Below are positions 59,924 through 64,000 of a stretch of DNA of 64,000 bases, piece after piece (within the stretch, counting starts at the first letter, position 1; each line of letters begins with the position of its first letter). The translations under genes and the position numbers were made by a program. Origin of the DNA: Lentisphaerae bacterium GWF2_50_93 (GTDB lineage Bacteria > Verrucomicrobiota > Lentisphaeria > Victivallales > GWF2-50-93); contig MHBI01000086.1 of NCBI GenBank assembly GCA_001804815.1, forward strand, positions 1-64,000, given 5' to 3'. A model generated the notes under the pieces. The model was given only the letters and a program-made list of their open reading frames with translations, had not been told where the DNA came from and did no database searches.

Positions 59924-62422
59924 CTATTTTTTCAGGGTCTTTATCATCAGATCATAATTTGTCGCATCATATTCCGTGCTCTTGAACGGCGATATGCAGA
60001 TGTCGATCAGGGCTCCTTCTGCAAGATCCGTTTCGACATTAAGATCAATTTTTTCCGGTTCGCTTCCACCGAAGTGCTTCCTGAATATTTCCTTTCCATT
60101 GTTCAGTAATATAAGCTCTGCTCCGTCTCCTTTTTTGCCTATGCTGCATGTTCCCGAAACTACAGCCTTTCCCGTATATGTGCTTTTCCAGCGATGGACC
60201 GCCCACACGTTGTTCTCCGGATGCGCGCCACCCAGATTGATTCCGAGATATTTCTGCGGACCTCCCCAGTTTTCGCCCCACATCGTCTCAACGACTTTCA
60301 TCTCCTTGAAATCGGACGGATTGCCGTCCTTCACCTCGAAATACCCATAATACCAGTTGTTCAGTCCCTGCGTCTTGCCGTAGTCGTCAACTGAAGAGGC
60401 GATAATCTTTTCTTCGGGTTCGATTTCTTTCACGCCCTGGATTTCGCCCTTGAGATAGACCACGTCGCCTGTCAGGTCGAACACAATCTTTCCTGCATCA
60501 GGATTGACTGTCCTCTCCTCTCCAACCATGTTCACGACAGTCACCGGCTTTGATGTCGCGATCTCTATCTTGCTCGGGAAGGTCGCCCAGCAGACGCGGA
60601 CATCCTCATTTTTCTCGTTCCTGAATTTCATCACATAGGCACGGGTGTATTTGCTGGAAGCCTCGCGCCCTGCGAATTTCGCACCGTCAAGCTGGCGGAT
60701 AAGCGTCGCATAGGTTACAAATGACGGACAGACCGCGTATCTTCCCATCTTGTCGTTAGCCTTCCTGAGAAGCCCCATGCTGACGAAATCCATGTGATCG
60801 GTCGCCAGATACCAGTATATCTTGGCGACATTTTGCGAAAGCAGAAGCGTGTATTGCCTTGGAAGATAGACGGCTCCCAGTTGTCTACCCATTTCGTACA
60901 TTTTCTTGTCCTTCTCCCAGTCGAATTCAACCTGCCCATGCCTTCCGGTCTCGGTTACCCATATCTCCTTCTCCTTGCCTCCGTTGTATTTTTTCATCAG
61001 CTCACGGAGTTCGGCGACCTCCTTGTCGACGCCTTCGGGCTTGCCTCTGTATGGATGTATGACAACGGCGTCCATATAGTCCAGGCCACCGAGCTTGAAA
61101 ATACCCTCGATGTAGGGAATGGGGATCAGGACGCACGCGCCACCCAGGACTTTTACATCAGGCCGTACGGCTTTTATTTTCTCGTAGGCCACCTTGAGCA
61201 TGCCTGTATAGGTCGTGTATCGGTTCTCCCCGCTCTGTTTGGCCACGGGTGGTGCCCAGGAGCCGTTGTATTCGTTCCAGATCTCAAGCCACTTGATCTG
61301 TTTGCCGTATTCATTCAGGATGGCCTGCCCGTAGTTTCCGTAACCGGCGAAGCCTTCCGGCGTATTCGGACCGCCCACGTGGTCGTAGAGCTTGTTGCCA
61401 AATGTCATAGCTATCAGGGGATCAAGTCCATTCTCCTTGCAGGCCTCCATATAGCGCCCGGATCTTTCGGGAAAGGAATATTCCCCTTTCTTTGTCTCAA
61501 CATTTGACCAGTAGTGCTCGTCGCGGATCGACACAATTCCCGCCTTCACCAGAAGCGGCAGGATGTCGACGTCCATCCCCTGCGCGAAATGCGTCATGGC
61601 GCCCCACTGCGCATTCGCAGGATCCTTTACCTTGTACGGTGGAATGACACAGTAGCTCGTCCATTTCTCTGAAATGCTCTTCCCATCCTTCCGCGCCTCG
61701 ATGCGCATCAGGAAATATCCGTTTTTCTTCGGCGGCTGTATCGAAGCTTCGCCATCTTTCACAGGCGATGTTCCCTTGCCCACTTCCTTGTGTCCGATGT
61801 CCCAGACGGTCCAGATGACTGTGTCGCCCTTCGTCTCGATGTTGAGTGCCGGTGTTTCAGTCGTAAGGAAGATGTTGCCGAGGGCAGTCTGCTCGATGCC
61901 GAGATCCTGTGCTATCCTGACGGGGTTGAGTTCTGCCGATATGTCGTCGATGAGCACGGCTCCATCCTGGCCGAGCATGAATGTCACCCGCATGGCGGGA
62001 GGTGTCCACTTCTTTGCGTTTCCCTTCCCCTTTTCCGGTTCCTGCTCGAACTTCGAAATTGTGATCTGCTGCCATTCGCCATTCGGCTCCAGCTGGATCT
62101 TGTGCACGAATCCCTGGCTGGCCGAGTCCTGGAAGCTGACGGCAATCGTCTTCACTTCGCTTGTCTTGCTCCAGAAGGTGAATCCGGTGAAATCGTTTTT
62201 CAGCTTTGGAAGCTGTTTCGCGGCAGACACGGGCTTCTTGTCCGGACCCTTTGCGAATTTCGCACATGAACCGCCGTTCCGCCCTTCCTTGACGATGACA
62301 AACGTCCCGGGAAACCCGTCCCCGCCGTTCTCGAAATCCCCGATTTTCAAGGTCTCGGCAGATGTATGGATGCAGGCCAGTGAGAAGGCAACCATGATCG
62401 CAGGAATAAATTTATTTTTCAT
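59924..62422 (-). CDS. Secreted clan GH-A-like hydrolase with N-terminal carbohydrate-binding domain
   Basis: An 832-residue exported protein (signal peptide ends near IHTSAE). Residues about 20-170 are a CBM11-like beta sandwich (IGDFENGGDGFPGTFVIV, VTFMLGQDGAVLIDDISAEL). The TIM barrel (about 270-600) carries acid/base Glu in LEIWNEYNGSWAPP and a nucleophile-like Glu in EIWVTETGRHGQV. A beta domain with VTVVNMVGEERTVNPDAG and a last sandwich domain follow. It is not closely similar in sequence to the neighbouring 1103-residue protein but shares its plan. I start at the ATG at 62422 (AAGGGAA upstream), because the in-frame extension to 62527 reads through a damaged copy of the binding domain. 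Confidence 0.78.
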   Translation of the reverse strand: MKNKFIPAIMVAFSLACIHTSAETLKIGDFENGGDGFPGTFVIVKEGRNGGSCAKFAKGPDKKPVSAAKQLPKLKNDFTGFTFWSKTSEVKTIAVSFQDSASQGFVHKIQLEPNGEWQQITISKFEQEPEKGKGNAKKWTPPAMRVTFMLGQDGAVLIDDISAELNPVRIAQDLGIEQTALGNIFLTTETPALNIETKGDTVIWTVWDIGHKEVGKGTSPVKDGEASIQPPKKNGYFLMRIEARKDGKSISEKWTSYCVIPPYKVKDPANAQWGAMTHFAQGMDVDILPLLVKAGIVSIRDEHYWSNVETKKGEYSFPERSGRYMEACKENGLDPLIAMTFGNKLYDHVGGPNTPEGFAGYGNYGQAILNEYGKQIKWLEIWNEYNGSWAPPVAKQSGENRYTTYTGMLKVAYEKIKAVRPDVKVLGGACVLIPIPYIEGIFKLGGLDYMDAVVIHPYRGKPEGVDKEVAELRELMKKYNGGKEKEIWVTETGRHGQVEFDWEKDKKMYEMGRQLGAVYLPRQYTLLLSQNVAKIYWYLATDHMDFVSMGLLRKANDKMGRYAVCPSFVTYATLIRQLDGAKFAGREASSKYTRAYVMKFRNEKNEDVRVCWATFPSKIEIATSKPVTVVNMVGEERTVNPDAGKIVFDLTGDVVYLKGEIQGVKEIEPEEKIIASSVDDYGKTQGLNNWYYGYFEVKDGNPSDFKEMKVVETMWGENWGGPQKYLGINLGGAHPENNVWAVHRWKSTYTGKAVVSGTCSIGKKGDGAELILLNNGKEIFRKHFGGSEPEKIDLNVETDLAEGALIDICISPFKSTEYDATNYDLMIKTLKK

Positions 62423-62439
62423 AATTTCCCTTACGTTTG

Positions 62440-62540
62440 TTTTTTTCAGCTTCGCCGCGATATCATCTATAAATACCGCGCCATCCTGCTTAAGGATAAA
62501 AGTTATGCTCTTCGCCGAGGATGCCACTTCTTGTCATCCG
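62440..62540 (-). pseudogene. Remnant of a duplicated carbohydrate-binding domain
   Basis: On the minus strand, translation gives DKKWHPRRRA in one frame and SITFILKQDGAVFIDDIAAK in the next. These match AKKWTPPAMRVTFMLGQDGA and the continuation VLIDDISAEL inside the adjacent GH protein. A frameshift separates the two halves. It is the end of a former second copy of that domain, now without start or continuation. Confidence 0.65.
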
Positions 62541-62596
62541 CACCCTATCATTATTGTAATCTTGAAATCACCTCGGACAAATTTAGATAAACTGTT

Positions 62597-63535
62597 TTAC
62601 CCCAGTTTCCCCAGTTGAGACAGGAATGCCTCTGGAAGCCGGCCTTCACCGCTGATCGGCACGTCCCACGTGACGACGCCCTCCTGGAGGTTTATGTAGC
62701 GTGTGTAGCCGGCTACCAGTTCATCGGGGAATCGCGGTTCTCCTTGGCCCCACCAGTCACCAAGGAAATTCAAGACGTGGTACTGCGCGCCGTCAACGAA
62801 ACGCTGGATTGGACCGTAGGGCCACTTTCCTTCTCCCCCGCACGTGCCCAGTGGCAGGTCGCCGGTCAGTTCGCCAGCCGTATAGTCATCGTACTCGCAG
62901 TGCCGGATTACCGGAATTTTTACGCCTGGATTGAAGGCGACGATCGAATCCGGGTTGCCAGCCTTCAGCGCTCCCGCGAAGCTGCCCCAGTTGGGTGCTT
63001 CGACGTGGCGGTACATGGCGTCCGCATGGTAACAGCCGTCGATCCAATAGCCGCTGACTTTGGATCCCCAGCGCAACGACCATTCGCGTATCACGGCTTC
63101 CCATTTGCGCTGGAACTCCACGTTGCGGTAGTTGCCCAGCTTCTGTTCAAGGCGTTCTACGGCGAGAGCATCTTGTTGTGGCGCGCTGTTGCTCAGATAG
63201 GCCATCAGGCGGATGCCTTTGGGCGCCAGAGCCGCGTGGAGGTCGAGGATCAGGTCGCGCTTCGAGCAGAGACTTGGATGCCGTCCGACGATGGAGTCGT
63301 ATGTGGAATTGGGTGCGCAGTAGTGGCCGGAGTTCTGGCCGAGCGTGATGAAGTAGTATCGCGCGCCGACTGACTCCAGTTGTCCGGCGAACGCCTTGAC
63401 ATCGAACGAGTCCACGCGGCGGTTCCAGGTATCCGCATCGGTTGGCGATGGTTTGGAGTGGCTGGCCGGTGAGTCCAGGTAGTGTGTGAAAACGCCCCAC
63501 TTGGCGTCACGGAACCAGTCAGTGCATGCAGTCAT
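62597..63535 (-). CDS. GH29-like alpha-L-fucosidase, short form
   Basis: A 312-residue protein. WFRDAKWGVFTHYLDSP is the GH29 opening (WF.DAKFGIF.HWG), YFITLGQNSGHYCAPNS replaces the usual KHHDGF, and SGYWIDGCYH holds the Asp that acts as nucleophile in this family (W.DG). The protein is shorter than GH29 enzymes (about 400 or more), lacks a C-terminal beta domain and has no signal peptide. AAGGAA precedes the ATG by 8 nt. Codons are visibly richer in C and G at third positions than in neighbouring genes, hinting at acquisition from elsewhere. It may act on fucosides or be a diverged relative with another substrate. Confidence 0.72.
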   Translation of the reverse strand: MTACTDWFRDAKWGVFTHYLDSPASHSKPSPTDADTWNRRVDSFDVKAFAGQLESVGARYYFITLGQNSGHYCAPNSTYDSIVGRHPSLCSKRDLILDLHAALAPKGIRLMAYLSNSAPQQDALAVERLEQKLGNYRNVEFQRKWEAVIREWSLRWGSKVSGYWIDGCYHADAMYRHVEAPNWGSFAGALKAGNPDSIVAFNPGVKIPVIRHCEYDDYTAGELTGDLPLGTCGGEGKWPYGPIQRFVDGAQYHVLNFLGDWWGQGEPRFPDELVAGYTRYINLQEGVVTWDVPISGEGRLPEAFLSQLGKLG

Positions 63536-63598
63536 GGAAAATTCCTTTCCAAGTTTTGAAATTATCTGCTTATTTATTGTTTGATTTGCATAAGAAGT

Positions 63599-63780
63599 TT
63601 ATTTTCGCGGTGGCATATTTAAAATTACTCCATGCTGCGTCATGCTCGGAACAAGTTCCGAGCAGTCGCCGTCCGTATCGACCGAAACAGCCCTGACATT
63701 GTGTGATTTTGCGAAGTCCGCAATCCTGTCATAGCATGGCATCATGAATTCCTGCCTTGTCTTTTGTATATTTGTTATTT
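63599..63780 (-). pseudogene. Remnant of a uroporphyrinogen-decarboxylase-fold (methyltransferase-like) gene
   Basis: On the minus strand an open frame reads KTRQEFMMPCYDRIADFAKS, then HNVRAVSVDTDGDCSELVPS, ending QHGVILNMPPRK and a stop at 63599-63601. The order EFM.P.Y..I.DF..SH....VDTDGD...L.P....GV is the pattern of URO-D-family corrinoid/methyl-transfer proteins common in PVC genomes. The expected 300 or so residues before it and the usual FPFEV continuation are missing. The 465-nt stretch 63536-64000 holds only this piece and the pseudopilin tail. Confidence 0.5.
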
Positions 63781-63806
63781 TTTTGTCTGCAGAAAAATAT
63801 GGGCAA

Positions 63807-64000
63807 TTAATTCATCTGCATCTGGATCAGGTTTCCGATTTTGCCGGCCCACCATCTGGTATAACCGAGTCTGACAAGGTCTCCTGTTGTGGCGCTGTCA
63901 ACGTGGATGTCCCAGAACAGGACGTTTGCATTTCTGTTGTGCAGGGCATGGATTCCGCTTGAATTTGTCGTTGTCCAACTGCCGGCCTGGTTGAGATTCG
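63807..64000 (-). CDS. Pseudopilin-like protein, C-terminal fragment (H-X9-D type), 5' end outside the window
   Basis: The frame is open from the right edge of the window and ends with TAA at 63809-63807, giving 64 residues: NLNQAGSWTTTNSSGIHALH then NRNANVLFWDIHVDS and a tail TGDLVRLGYTRWWAGKIGNL. The spacing H-x9-D is that of the H-X9-DG end of the abundant type II secretion-like pseudopilins of Lentisphaerota, Planctomycetes and Verrucomicrobia, here with Ile instead of Gly. The prepilin start is beyond the window. Confidence 0.65.
   Translation of the reverse strand, partial: NLNQAGSWTTTNSSGIHALHNRNANVLFWDIHVDSATTGDLVRLGYTRWWAGKIGNLIQMQMN

Noticed and set aside
63643..63664. Perfect palindrome TGCTCGGAAC-AA-GTTCCGAGCA as an operator or terminator
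   Set aside because: It lies within the URO-D remnant coding for CSELVPS, has no T-run and no adjacent promoter; kept only as a note.

Overview
The window looks like a chromosomal piece of a PVC-superphylum bacterium, most likely Lentisphaerota (Victivallis/Lentisphaera-like). The clues are large secreted glycoside hydrolases with CBM9-like ends, fucosidases, a MoxR/von Willebrand envelope cluster, and the last 64 residues of an H-X9-D pseudopilin at the right edge. This assignment is an inference from gene content, not from a marker tree. No rRNA, transposase, integrase or prophage was seen.

Layout. 1-8.1 kb: a zinc-ribbon fragment, tRNA-Asn, a membrane TPR protein, a PilT-type ATPase made of two fused PilT modules, a CDF metal exporter, peptide deformylase, a membrane protein and CCA-adding enzyme. 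8.1-20.5 kb: a phosphate-starvation island in one direction: PhoB-like and PhoR-like two-component system, a PlcP-like phosphodiesterase, two secretin-like proteins, PstS, a small secreted protein, PstC, PstA, PstB and PhoU. Three promoters in this island carry CTAAC/CTAAT words at exact 11-bp steps, which I read as the local Pho box. 20.5-29.1 kb: phosphoglycerate mutase, a response-regulator/kinase hybrid, enolase, a GH95 fucosidase, a QueG-like iron-sulfur protein, a voltage-gated K+ channel, tRNA-Arg and a damaged second copy of its 5' half.

29.3-45.0 kb (all minus strand): nine genes in the style of the Bat/MoxR clusters: a DUF58 protein, two von Willebrand membrane proteins, a DUF4175-like protein, a coiled-coil protein with a collagen-like tract, a terpenoid-cyclase-fold secreted protein, a small secreted protein, a MoxR ATPase with an added zinc ribbon, and a 1379-residue propeller protein with a CBM9-like end.

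45.4-56.4 kb: a complete type I-C CRISPR-Cas locus (cas3-cas5c-cas8c-cas7c-[Bro-N gene]-cas4-cas1-cas2 and an array of 27 intact repeats). cas8c carries a strong internal ribosome site that should produce the small subunit Cas11c. A Bro-N protein sits inside the operon and abuts cas4. A 134-bp inverted-repeat element lies between cas2 and the leader. 56.4-64 kb (minus strand): two large secreted clan GH-A-like hydrolases, a GH29-like fucosidase, remnants of duplicated or decayed genes, and the pseudopilin tail.
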